6,720 nt of DNA from Nitrososphaerales archaeon (GCA_030042335.1 JASHZW010000072.1:1-6720), one strand, 5' to 3'; positions 1 through 6,201 are shown, counted from the stretch's first letter. The notes: generated from the sequence alone by a model not told the origin. Numbers and translations are program-made.

Positions 1-334
1 GAACGCTGGTGAACCAGACGTTGTGCGGGGCGGTGTTGTCCTCGTCCATGAACTCGACTGTGTTGTTGACGCCGATGACGAGGTGAATCGTGGACGGCTG
101 GAAGTTCAGGCTCTGATCGGACCCTACGCCCTGTGGCATGATTATGGTCGGCACGGAGCTTGAACCAGTGCTCGTAGCCGTCGTGGGCGAGCTGGGAGGC
201 GAATAGGGCGGGAGACCACCGTGCACGAGCACGAAGCCGAGGAGTATCGGAATGACTATGGCCACCACTATCACAATTGCAACCGCCGTCTTGGCTCCAC
301 CGCCCATCTTGATCTGGTGTTCGTGTTCTTCCAT
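1..334 (-). CDS. Membrane-anchored cupredoxin (partial, C-terminus off the left edge)
   Basis: The ATG at 334 opens 111 codons that run off the window. Residues 1-15 are a short polar N-terminus. Residues 16-38 are one hydrophobic helix (AVAIVIVVAIVIPILLGFVL), which should anchor the protein in the membrane. Residues 40-62 are a Pro/Ser/Thr-rich linker. From about residue 66 a cupredoxin domain begins (MPQGVGSDQSLNFQPS) and reaches TAPHNVWFTS, where H104 matches the first copper-ligand histidine of type 1 copper proteins. The Cys-His-Met half of the site would lie beyond the window. The domain is nearly the same as the C-terminal domain of CoxB in this operon. GGTGA at 344-340, five bases before the ATG and immediately after the previous stop, supports the start. 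The inferred role is an electron carrier for the oxidase. A pure copper-storage role is possible but less likely. Confidence 0.85.
   Translation of the reverse strand, partial: MEEHEHQIKMGGGAKTAVAIVIVVAIVIPILLGFVLVHGGLPPYSPPSSPTTATSTGSSSVPTIIMPQGVGSDQSLNFQPSTIHLVIGVNNTVEFMDEDNTAPHNVWFTSV
5..139 (-). repeat. Copy 1 of a duplicated cupredoxin coding segment
   Basis: This segment aligns without gaps to 3171-3305 (constant offset 3166). By hand count 115 of 135 bases are identical, about 85%. It encodes the N-terminal half of the cupredoxin domain of the last operon gene. Similarity may continue beyond the left edge. Confidence 0.9.
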
Positions 335-339
335 CTATC

Positions 340-344
340 TCACC
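340..344 (-). promoter_or_regulatory. Shine-Dalgarno site of the cupredoxin gene
   Basis: GGTGA starts directly after the TAG stop of the subunit IV-like gene and lies five bases before the ATG at 334. It matches the archaeal 16S anti-SD (GGTGATC-type) and fixes the start codon. Confidence 0.7.
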
Positions 345-611
345 CTAAGATATCACCGGGAACGACAGGACGAGGGTGATGATGAGCACGGCGACCAGGA
401 GGACAGGTATGAGGAAGAGGTACTTCACCGCTGTCGTCTCCTGCCGGATGTTCATAGAGAAGAGCGCAGTGATCACGGCACTCGCCGCTGCGATAAGCCC
501 TATTGCAATGTCTGCGTTGATGTTTCCGGGGTCGCTCTTCGAGACGAGGACCTCCAGCACGGCCGCCGCCATCATGTAGAGCCAAACGCCGACAGTCGTA
601 ACTACTTTCAT
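345..611 (-). CDS. Cytochrome c oxidase subunit IV-like small membrane protein
   Basis: This is an 88-residue protein with three predicted transmembrane helices, at about 4-22 (ending LEVLVS), 33-53 and 63-86. The pattern is that of the prokaryotic subunit IV family (COX4_pro/CyoD-like): a first helix with VWLYMMAAAVLEV, then a helix ending ALFSMNIRQE, equivalent to the family's ALFFMHLRxE, then a very hydrophobic third helix. Its place directly after the subunit I-III fusion is also usual for subunit IV, which helps assemble and stabilise the oxidase. Three starts are in tandem: GTG at 617, ATG at 614 and ATG at 611. GGTG at 620-617 overlaps the GTG, so the ATG at 611 has the best spacing and is chosen here. 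The assignment rests on pattern and context, as small subunits diverge quickly. Confidence 0.8.
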   Translation of the reverse strand: MKVVTTVGVWLYMMAAAVLEVLVSKSDPGNINADIAIGLIAAASAVITALFSMNIRQETTAVKYLFLIPVLLVAVLIITLVLSFPVIS

Positions 612-616
612 CATCA

Positions 617-620
617 CACC
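617..620 (-). promoter_or_regulatory. Shine-Dalgarno site of the subunit IV-like gene
   Basis: GGTG lies immediately after the TAG stop (623-621) of the coxA-coxC fusion. It covers the first base of a possible GTG start, which argues for initiation at ATG 611, five bases downstream. Confidence 0.5.
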
Positions 621-2996
621 CTATATGAGGTAGAAGAGCGGGAAGACGAAGACCCAGACCAAGTCGACGAAGGCCCAGTAGATCGCAAAGTTCTCGACTC
701 CGGTGATGTTACCCTTCGAGAATCCGCCCTTCCTCGCCTTGTTGATCAGGTATATCATCACACCCAGTCCGGTGGAGACGTGGGCCGCGTGCAGCCCTAC
801 GGTGAAGAAGTAGGTACTCTCAGGCAGAGTGCCACCCCACGGGACGAACGGGTTGGCCCTGGTGAAGTATCCGTACCATTCGTACACGTGTATGAGGATG
901 AAACCGGCACCCAGGGCGAAGGTCGCCCAAAGATAGTTGATGAGCGACTTAGTCTTGCCCTCCTTGGCGGACTCGAGAGCGAGGACCGCCGTCAGACCGC
1001 TCGTCAGCAGGATTACCGTGGCAACTAGACCCAGCGAGATGTCGTGTATGCTCCCGGGAAGCGGCCAAGCCACCGGAGAGTTGACTCTCAGGTAGAGGTC
1101 AGACGCTATGACCGCACCGAAGACGATGATGTCCGAGGAGATGAAGATCCACATCCCGAGCCGGAGCTTGGGGATGTTGGCGAACGGCCACTTCTCTGTG
1201 AGGCCCTCGTCGAACTTGAACTTGTTCTTCGTGTCGTCCGAGCCCCAGCCTATCAAGGCGTAACCGAGCAGTACGAAGCCGGCCAGCATTATCAGTATGG
1301 CCGAGCGCTGGAAAGTCGTCAGGAGGCTCAGCCCGAAGAGCGTGACCATCATACCACCGGCAAGCTGGATAGGCCTCTCGCTGTAGTGCTCCTCGTGGCT
1401 CGAATACCCTCCGCCGTGTTCCCCGTGCGACATATCGTCGTGACCTCCAGATGCAGGCAGCGAGTGCGCGTCCGAGGCACCCATTATGCTCGGCGTCCAC
1501 TCCAGCCCCGTTGCACCCCACGGATTGGGTGGCGAGACCGGCCCGCTCCTGACGGTGTAGACGAGGTTAATCACCAGCAGTACCTGCGCGCCCGCGAAGA
1601 TGTAGGCCCCTATCGTCGCGATGAAGTTCATCTCGTTCCAGAGAGGGATGGACTGATAGGTGTAGATGCGCCTGGGCATCTCGTAGAGGAAGAACATTGG
1701 GAAGTAGAGGATGTTGAACCCGACGAACGAGATGATAAAGTGGGCCATCGCCACCGGTTCACTCCACATCCTTCCAGTCATCTTGGGCAGGTAGTAGTAT
1801 ATCCCTCCGAACAGGGCGAAGATTGCGGCGCCTACCATCACGTAGTGGAAGTGGGCGACGACGAAGTAGGTGCCCCTGAAGACCACATCCAGGACGAAGG
1901 ACGAGAGGAAGACTCCGGTGATTCCTCCTATGATGAAGAGGATTATGGAACCTATGGCGAACAGCATAGGCACCGAGAGCTTGATGGTCGCCCTCCCGAG
2001 CGACTTGACGAACGCAAGTATGATGACGTCGAACGGAAGCGAGATCAGGAGGGTCGCGACGCTGAACGCCTCGTCTTCCGTGAGGCTCACTCCGGTGATG
2101 AACATGTGGTGCTCCCACACGAGATAGCTGAGCGGTACGACGACGGCACCGGTCACGGCCAGGATAATATTCTTCTCAGCGAGCGGGCGCCCGGAGAACA
2201 CAGGCAGGATTTCGGTGATCATACCGAAACCAGGGAGAAGTACGACATAGACCTCGGGATGCCCGAAGAACCAGAATATGTCATCCCAGAGAATGGCACC
2301 TCCCGCGGCGACTCCCTGCGAGACCGGCAACGAGAAAATGACGGTGCCCAGGACCCTGTCTGAGACCAGCATCAAAAGCCCGGACAGCAGAGACGGGAAG
2401 GAGAAGAGCATCTGCAGTATCGTAAAGAGGACGAACCAGGTGAACATGGGCACCTTCCTCCAAGTGATCCCTGGCGCGCGCATGTAGCCGATCGTGAGCA
2501 GGATGTTGACGCTTCCTATAGTGATGGAGACGACCAGCATGATGAGACCGAGGAACGCCAACGTCGGGCCGGGACCGGGCGTGTAGGTCGTCGAGAGCGG
2601 CACGTAGGTAGTCCACCCTCCTTGCGCGTTACCTCCCGGGAGGAAGAAGCCGAGGGTCGCCGTGATTCCACCGAAGACGAAGAGCCAGTACCCGAAGGCG
2701 TTCAGCCTCGGCATGGCCATGTCTTTCGCGCCGATCTGGAGCGGCATGATGTAGTTCATGAACGCGATTGCGAGAGGAGAGAGGAACCATAGGATCATTA
2801 TCAGGCCGTGGAGGGTGACCGCCTGGTCGTACGCGCTGGCGAGCAGGAACGTGTTGTTGGGGACGGATAGCTGCACCCTCATGAAGACGGCGAGGATAGC
2901 CCCGATGAAGCCGAAGTAGAGGGCGCTGCAGAAGTAAAGGATGCCGATGTCCTTATGGTTCGTCGTGAAGAGCCAGCGCTTAAGCCAAGGATCCAC
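621..2996 (-). CDS. coxAC: Fused haem-copper oxidase subunits I and III (A-type, CoxA-CoxC)
   Basis: This 791-residue integral membrane protein is the catalytic core of an aerobic terminal oxidase, which reduces oxygen to water and pumps protons. Residues 1-500 are subunit I. H63 (TLHGLIM) and H384 should ligate the low-spin haem, and H382 (VAHFHYV) the high-spin haem. H246, H296 and H297 should bind CuB, with Y250 of GHPEVY as the cross-linked tyrosine. E248 in that motif and N81/D92/N99 with canonical spacing indicate an A1-like D-channel. Residues 505-540 are a linker with six histidines. Residues 541-791 are subunit III with seven likely helices, ending in the typical YWAFVDLVWVFVFPLFYLI. 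Similar I-III fusions are known in archaeal SoxM-type oxidases. K-channel and Mg-site positions are altered (see findings). The start is GTG 2996, preceded by GGTGAT at 3007-3002, which overlaps the coxB stop. The haem type (a, b or o) cannot be told from sequence. Confidence 0.97.
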   Translation of the reverse strand: MDPWLKRWLFTTNHKDIGILYFCSALYFGFIGAILAVFMRVQLSVPNNTFLLASAYDQAVTLHGLIMILWFLSPLAIAFMNYIMPLQIGAKDMAMPRLNAFGYWLFVFGGITATLGFFLPGGNAQGGWTTYVPLSTTYTPGPGPTLAFLGLIMLVVSITIGSVNILLTIGYMRAPGITWRKVPMFTWFVLFTILQMLFSFPSLLSGLLMLVSDRVLGTVIFSLPVSQGVAAGGAILWDDIFWFFGHPEVYVVLLPGFGMITEILPVFSGRPLAEKNIILAVTGAVVVPLSYLVWEHHMFITGVSLTEDEAFSVATLLISLPFDVIILAFVKSLGRATIKLSVPMLFAIGSIILFIIGGITGVFLSSFVLDVVFRGTYFVVAHFHYVMVGAAIFALFGGIYYYLPKMTGRMWSEPVAMAHFIISFVGFNILYFPMFFLYEMPRRIYTYQSIPLWNEMNFIATIGAYIFAGAQVLLVINLVYTVRSGPVSPPNPWGATGLEWTPSIMGASDAHSLPASGGHDDMSHGEHGGGYSSHEEHYSERPIQLAGGMMVTLFGLSLLTTFQRSAILIMLAGFVLLGYALIGWGSDDTKNKFKFDEGLTEKWPFANIPKLRLGMWIFISSDIIVFGAVIASDLYLRVNSPVAWPLPGSIHDISLGLVATVILLTSGLTAVLALESAKEGKTKSLINYLWATFALGAGFILIHVYEWYGYFTRANPFVPWGGTLPESTYFFTVGLHAAHVSTGLGVMIYLINKARKGGFSKGNITGVENFAIYWAFVDLVWVFVFPLFYLI

Positions 2997-3001
2997 TCGT
3001 T

Positions 3002-3007
3002 ATCACC
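3002..3007 (-). promoter_or_regulatory. Shine-Dalgarno site of coxAC overlapping the coxB stop
   Basis: GGTGAT contains the TGA stop of coxB (3005-3003) and sits five bases before the GTG start at 2996. It justifies the non-ATG start and suggests translational coupling of the two subunits. Confidence 0.75.
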
Positions 3008-4016
3008 CGGTCACCGTTATCGTGCCCTGCATCCAGCCGCTGTGGAACTGACATTCGAATTTGTAGGTGCCGGGCGTCGTCAGGGTGTACGTAACGCTGT
3101 CACCGTTGGTCAACTGATAGAAAGACGACTGTCCGGCTGCGGAGTTGGGGTTAGTCGCGCCAGAGGGGATGCTGGTGAACCACACGTTGTGCGGGGCGGT
3201 GTTGTCCTGGTCCTTGAAAGTAATCGTGTTGTTCACTCCGATTGTGACGTGAATCGAGGAAGGCTGGAAGTTCAGGCTCTGATCGGAGCCTACACCTTGT
3301 GGCATCACGACCGTGACGGTTGTTGGTGCCGTACTGACACTGGTCGTCGCGGTACTGGTGCTCGGGGCGATGGCGGCTAGGTACTGCTGGTACCCAGCCT
3401 CAGTCGTAACGTTGAGGTCGGCTATCATGTCAGCGTGCCCGACTCCACAAAGCTCCTTGCAACGAATGTCGTCCTTGTAGAAGCCCGTCTGAGTCGCGTT
3501 GAACCAGAGGAAGTTGTGCACGCCAGGCAGAGCGTCCTTGGCCACATCCAGAGAGTCTATCGAAAACGAATGGTCCACATCTATCGACGTTATGTTCAGT
3601 ATCACAACTGTGTTAACGGGGACCGTCAGGGTCCCGTTAACGGCTCCGTTCGAATACTGGAAAGTCCAGAGGAACTGCTGCCCGGTCACGTTGATGTAGA
3701 TGGGGTCTCCAGTCGTGTTCGGAGGGACAATAAGGCCGGTCGAGGCGAACGTCTGGTACTCGACGAAGGCAAGGACCGAACCAGTGACCAGGAGCGTAAG
3801 AACCACAGTCTTCCAGTTCCCCCATCCACTCTCATCCTCGTGGTGATATTTCGGAGCGTCCTTGATACTCTTCCTCTCCCTGTACTTGACGATGTTGTAA
3901 AGCATCCATACTGTGACAACGGTTCCCGCCGAGAACCCGAGGAACAGATAGTACTTCAGAAGCGTCCACCAAATCAGCGTTGTTGGAGCTTCTACGTACT
4001 GCACCAGCGGCAACAT
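3003..4016 (-). CDS. coxB: Cytochrome c oxidase subunit II with CuA site and C-terminal type 1 copper domain
   Basis: Numbering is from ATG 4016 (337 residues). Two transmembrane helices lie at about 12-44 and 69-88. The CuA domain follows, at about 105-205, with the aromatic patch GQQFLWTFQY. Its ligands are H149 (DVDHSFS) and C186-E188-C190-H194-M197 (CKELCGVGHADM). A Ser/Thr-rich linker (about 217-235) leads to a cupredoxin domain (238-337) with a complete type 1 copper set: H276 (TAPHNVWF), C322, H325 and M329 (ECQFHSGWM). The usual subunit II ends after CuA. In caa3 oxidases a cytochrome c is fused here instead. The tethered cupredoxin is therefore inferred to pass electrons to CuA. The frame stays open upstream to a start at 4100, but that would place the TATA-like box (4052-4044) inside the gene. 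ATG 4016, about 32 nt from the centre of that box, is preferred, giving a nearly leaderless mRNA. Confidence 0.95.
   Translation of the reverse strand: MLPLVQYVEAPTTLIWWTLLKYYLFLGFSAGTVVTVWMLYNIVKYRERKSIKDAPKYHHEDESGWGNWKTVVLTLLVTGSVLAFVEYQTFASTGLIVPPNTTGDPIYINVTGQQFLWTFQYSNGAVNGTLTVPVNTVVILNITSIDVDHSFSIDSLDVAKDALPGVHNFLWFNATQTGFYKDDIRCKELCGVGHADMIADLNVTTEAGYQQYLAAIAPSTSTATTSVSTAPTTVTVVMPQGVGSDQSLNFQPSSIHVTIGVNNTITFKDQDNTAPHNVWFTSIPSGATNPNSAAGQSSFYQLTNGDSVTYTLTTPGTYKFECQFHSGWMQGTITVTG
3171..3305 (-). repeat. Copy 2 of the duplicated cupredoxin coding segment, inside coxB
   Basis: This is the partner of 5-139, within the C-terminal cupredoxin domain of coxB. Many differences are at third codon positions, so both copies seem to be held under protein-level selection. 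Similarity fades upstream, in the Ser/Thr-rich linkers. Confidence 0.9.
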
Positions 4017-4043
4017 CAGAACACAGAGGCGCCGCGAATATTC

Positions 4044-4052
4044 GATATAAAG
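4044..4052 (-). promoter_or_regulatory. TATA-like box of the oxidase operon
   Basis: CTTTATATC on the minus strand is preceded by an A-rich stretch that could serve as BRE. A start of transcription about 26 nt downstream would fall near 4022, some six bases before the coxB ATG at 4016. No Shine-Dalgarno site is seen there, which fits a near-leaderless mRNA. Confidence 0.6.
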
Positions 4053-4087
4053 ATTGTTTGCGATTGATATGAAGTAGCCTTGCTGGC

Positions 4088-4240
4088 CTAAGCCGGCCAC
4101 GTCTTCAGCGTCTCGATGATTTGTTTCGCGCGTTCACCCTTGTAGTACTTCTGGATCAGCTTGCTGAACTGCAGTGGTCTGTTCGCGTAGAGCACTCTGA
4201 GTTCGCGGACGAGTTGTTCGTCGGTGAGAAGCCCGGCCAT
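4088..4240 (-). CDS. Small hypothetical protein, 50 residues
   Basis: This is a short soluble protein, probably helical, with a charged C-terminal half (FSKLIQKYYKGERAKQII) and a net positive charge. No family is recognised. The frame is open upstream to a start at 4354, but that extension runs antisense through the tRNA-Cys gene and reads as low-quality protein. ATG 4240 is chosen because a TATA-like element (4268-4262) centred 25 nt upstream would start transcription almost at this ATG, as expected for a leaderless archaeal gene. It lies 71 nt upstream of coxB on the same strand and could be co-transcribed, though coxB has its own box. It may be a real small regulator or a chance frame. Confidence 0.5.
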   Translation of the reverse strand: MAGLLTDEQLVRELRVLYANRPLQFSKLIQKYYKGERAKQIIETLKTWPA

Positions 4241-4260
4241 GCAATTCGCAGCGGCTAAGG

Positions 4261-4269
4261 CATATTTAG
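4261..4269. promoter_or_regulatory. TATA-like element between divergent tRNA-Cys and the small gene
   Basis: CATATTTAG on the plus strand reads CTAAATATG on the minus strand. Its centre lies 29 nt before the tRNA-Cys 5' end (4294) and 25 nt before the ATG of the 50-residue gene (4240). Both distances suit archaeal promoters, so one AT-rich element may serve both directions. No other AT-rich stretch lies between the two genes. Confidence 0.5.
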
Positions 4270-4293
4270 CCGCGCGACGGACGGCGACATCGT

Positions 4294-4379
4294 GGCAGGG
4301 TGGCGGATCGGATACGCGTGCGCCTGCAGATGGGACAGCGGTCAGCGCATTCATGTGGGTTCAACTCCCACCCCTGCCT
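4294..4379 (+). tRNA. tRNA-Cys (GCA) with a 14-nt intron
   Basis: GGCAGGG at 4294-4300 pairs perfectly with CCCTGCC at 4372-4378 to form the acceptor stem. T and G follow, then a three-pair D stem (GCG 4303-4305 with CGC 4315-4317) enclosing a loop with the GG pair. The anticodon stem is TGCGC 4319-4323 with GCGCA 4345-4349, a perfect five pairs that forms only if 4330-4343 is removed. The spliced loop is CTGCAGA, giving anticodon GCA (4326-4328). The T arm is GTGGG-TTCAACT-CCCAC (4355-4371). The discriminator base is T (4379), the usual U73 of tRNA-Cys. The mature length is 72 nt without CCA, which is not encoded. Position 15 is T where a purine is usual. Confidence 0.93.
4330..4343 (+). other. 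tRNA-Cys intron at position 37/38 with bulge-helix-bulge fold
   Basis: The 14 bases ATGGGACAGCGGTC follow G37 and precede A38, the commonest archaeal intron site. CTGC (4324-4327) can pair with GCGG (4338-4341) as four pairs, one of them U-G. This leaves three-base bulges A-G/A and T-C/A around the two cut sites, as the archaeal splicing endonuclease requires. The loop beyond the helix has only seven bases, so the inner helix is absent or a single pair. Confidence 0.85.
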
Positions 4380-4398
4380 GACGATATACAAGCCCGAT

Positions 4399-4417
4399 TC
4401 GTTCTATTTACTTTCTA
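4399..4417 (+). terminator. T-rich tract, possible tRNA-Cys terminator
   Basis: A pyrimidine-rich run (TCGTTCTATTTACTTTCTA), starting 20 nt after the tRNA, resembles archaeal T-rich termination signals. There is no hairpin. The T runs are short, so the call is modest. Confidence 0.35.
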
Positions 4418-4444
4418 TACGTCACGACTTTCGCCACCAAGGCA

Positions 4445-4939
4445 TCAGGGCCCAGTGCATCGATTCTGACCTAAGAAGTCGGCCAACGCGCAATCCTTGC
4501 GTTCTATAGAGAAACCTACTTTTGTGAACTCTTGAAGTGAATTCGCGCACACTCGAATCGAAAAGTCGTAATTCACTCTGTACACTTTCCCCTTAATCGT
4601 CACCGTATGGCCACCTTCGTAAACCAAATGTGGTCCAGTAGTTTCGATACCAAGTCAGTTGAGGGAGGACCGCCCCGGTCAACCTCTTGTCGGTGTTGGA
4701 TGCTGTCAAGGACCCATTGAAGAGCGTCCAATAACCGGTTTGATAATCTCTATAGGCTGACGCAGAAATCGCAAGAGCATGAGACTGCAGACATCAACGT
4801 GCCATACTCCGGTCTTTGCATTTGGCCTCGCATTCGGAGGCGGACGTCCAAGGACCATTCCAATGGCCTCGGAGTACGCTTCGGCGAAGTCCCTGTCTTT
4901 TACCCCGCTGAGGTTCTCTGCTGTCTGTCTCTCACTGAG
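4445..4939 (-). pseudogene. Decayed LAGLIDADG-type endonuclease-like gene
   Basis: Three pieces in different frames read as one protein from right to left. Piece A (4939-4709) has NLSGVKDRDFAEAYSEAIG and then WHVDVCSLMLLRFLRQPIE. Piece B (about 4735-4660) has FNGSLTASNTDKRL. Piece C (4654-4448) has LGIETTGPHLVYEGGH, then VTIKGKVYRVNYDFSIRV and VGFSIERK. Together they resemble the order in archaeal LAGLIDADG proteins: a variable middle, a second catalytic helix, SNTD-type and LGIETTGP segments, and a closing VGFSIxRK. This is family recognition from memory. The first LAGLIDADG helix is missing, cut off by an in-frame TAG at 4942-4940 beside the antiporter gene, and the second seems lost at the A/B shift. 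With two frameshifts and no N-terminus it should be inactive. Piece C alone could be read as a 60-codon TTG-start frame, but that is unlikely to be a gene. Confidence 0.6.
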
Positions 4940-4948
4940 CTAATGCCT

Positions 4949-6181
4949 TTACGAAGACGCCTCAGCGTTGCTTTTGCCGCCGGAGGCACCCGAGAACTTC
5001 CTCCCCGCGTACGCAGACAGCAGATATCCTTGCAACAGAATGGAGATGAAAGCTACGCCGAGAACTACAGTACGAATGAGCCCTCCGTTCTCCAGCGTGA
5101 TCGGCAGCGACGCGGCCAACACTATCGACACCGCGCCGCGGATGCCACCCAGCGTCGCGACGACCTTCCATGAGTTCGGGACCTTTACCTTCTCGATTCC
5201 CACCAGCCCAAGGATCGAATAGACGGACACGAACCTGGAACCGAGAACCACGCAGAATACTATCGTTATTGGGGCGATGTAGGTGGCTATGTTCGACAGG
5301 TCCGTGGCGAGCCCTATGGTCAGGAACGCGACGGAGTTGGCAAGGAACGCGAGTACTCTCCAGAAGTTCCTCAGCACTTCTCGGTGTTCCCTCGGTTCCT
5401 CGGCAGCCCACACGATCCCGTAGGTCACGCCCGTCACAGAGACGGCCACGAGGCCCGATGCTCCGATGCCCTCGGCGACCGCATAGGACCCGAAGACCGC
5501 GGCTAGGGTGAGCACGGTCTCCGCTATCGGGTCGTTCATGAGCCTGAGAAGCAGGCGGGAAGCGGCGGCAACCGCCAGCCCGACGACAATCCCTCCGCCG
5601 AAGACCCAGACGAAATCGAGCAGGGCTAAGGTGAGCGAAACCGAGGATGCGTTCATCGAAGCCAGGATTAGGGCGAAGATCGTAATGCCGGTGGCGTCAT
5701 TGAAAGCCGACTCAGTCTCCATTATGTTCGCGAGCTTGTGCGGGACCCTCACTCGCTTGAAGACCTCGAGAACCGTGGCCGTGTCCGTAGGGGAGATGAG
5801 CGCGGCAAACAGGAAGGAAGGATAGAAGGTGAGACCGATGACCTTCCAGAGGAAGAGCCCCGTTACGACCGTCGCGATTACGACACCGACGGTGGCCAGC
5901 GCGAGGGCAGGTCTCGCGACCGCCCTGAAATCCCCCGAACTGATGTCCATCATCGCCTCGAAGAGGAGAGGAGGGAGGAGAACCCCGACGAACAGACCAC
6001 CGGTCACCAGGTCGTTGTAGACCGTCGTGAAGCCGGTTACCGTCGAGATTGACAGGGCCGCGACGAGTATGCCGGCGAAAACGAGGACGACCGTGTACGG
6101 CTGTCTGAGTTTCTGGGATACGATGAACGCGAGTAGCATGACCGCAAGCACGAAGGTGATTACGACTTCGGTGGCGGGCAC
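4949..6181 (-). CDS. Na+/H+ antiporter, CPA1/NhaP family
   Basis: This 410-residue membrane protein has about 12 helices and exchanges sodium for protons across the cytoplasmic membrane. LLPPLLFEA (68-76) is typical of the family. The ion site is clear: SPTDTATV (130-137, with T132 and D133) and ESAFNDATG (157-165, with E157, S158 and the N161-D162 pair) match the ND motif of electroneutral CPA1 exchangers such as archaeal NhaP. R316 (GSRFVSVY) and R348 (GGIRGAVS) are the usual conserved arginines. The length is normal for a core exchanger, with a short polar tail and no regulatory domain. The start is GTG 6181. No Shine-Dalgarno site is present, but a TATA-like box lies about 25 nt upstream, implying leaderless translation. 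An ATG at 6204 is in another frame. Potassium as substrate cannot be excluded. Confidence 0.95.
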   Translation of the reverse strand: MPATEVVITFVLAVMLLAFIVSQKLRQPYTVVLVFAGILVAALSISTVTGFTTVYNDLVTGGLFVGVLLPPLLFEAMMDISSGDFRAVARPALALATVGVVIATVVTGLFLWKVIGLTFYPSFLFAALISPTDTATVLEVFKRVRVPHKLANIMETESAFNDATGITIFALILASMNASSVSLTLALLDFVWVFGGGIVVGLAVAAASRLLLRLMNDPIAETVLTLAAVFGSYAVAEGIGASGLVAVSVTGVTYGIVWAAEEPREHREVLRNFWRVLAFLANSVAFLTIGLATDLSNIATYIAPITIVFCVVLGSRFVSVYSILGLVGIEKVKVPNSWKVVATLGGIRGAVSIVLAASLPITLENGGLIRTVVLGVAFISILLQGYLLSAYAGRKFSGASGGKSNAEASS

Positions 6182-6201
6182 GGGCCAGCGACGCGGTGGC
6201 G

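Noticed and set aside
252..1028. A 258-codon open frame on the plus strand across the left genes
   Set aside because: It crosses three well-supported minus-strand genes and their junctions, has low-complexity charged composition, and has no promoter or ribosome site.
1044..2363. A 439-codon open frame on the plus strand opposite coxAC
   Set aside because: It reads as Arg/Asp/Glu/Gly-rich protein without domains. It is the antisense shadow of a strongly supported oxidase gene with high G/C at third codon positions.
4017..4100. N-terminal extension of coxB by 28 residues
   Set aside because: The extension is polar, precedes a normal subunit II N-terminus, and would contain the TATA-like box. 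The ATG at 4016 fits better.
4081..4100. Short inverted repeat TGGCC/GGCCA at the end of the small gene
   Set aside because: The arms are only five pairs and no T-run follows, so it is too weak to call a terminator.
4294..4379. Type II tRNA (Leu or Ser) suggested by the 86-nt length
   Set aside because: The anticodon stem does not pair in that reading and the discriminator would be wrong. Removing 14 bases gives a perfect stem and a standard tRNA-Cys.
4294..4444. Attachment site of an integrated element at the tRNA 3' end
   Set aside because: No second copy of the tRNA 3' end occurs in the window and no integrase is visible, so there is no support for an att site here.
4224..4509. Two short plus-strand frames over the tRNA-Cys gene
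   Set aside because: Both run through the folded tRNA and into its T-rich trailer, and neither resembles protein.
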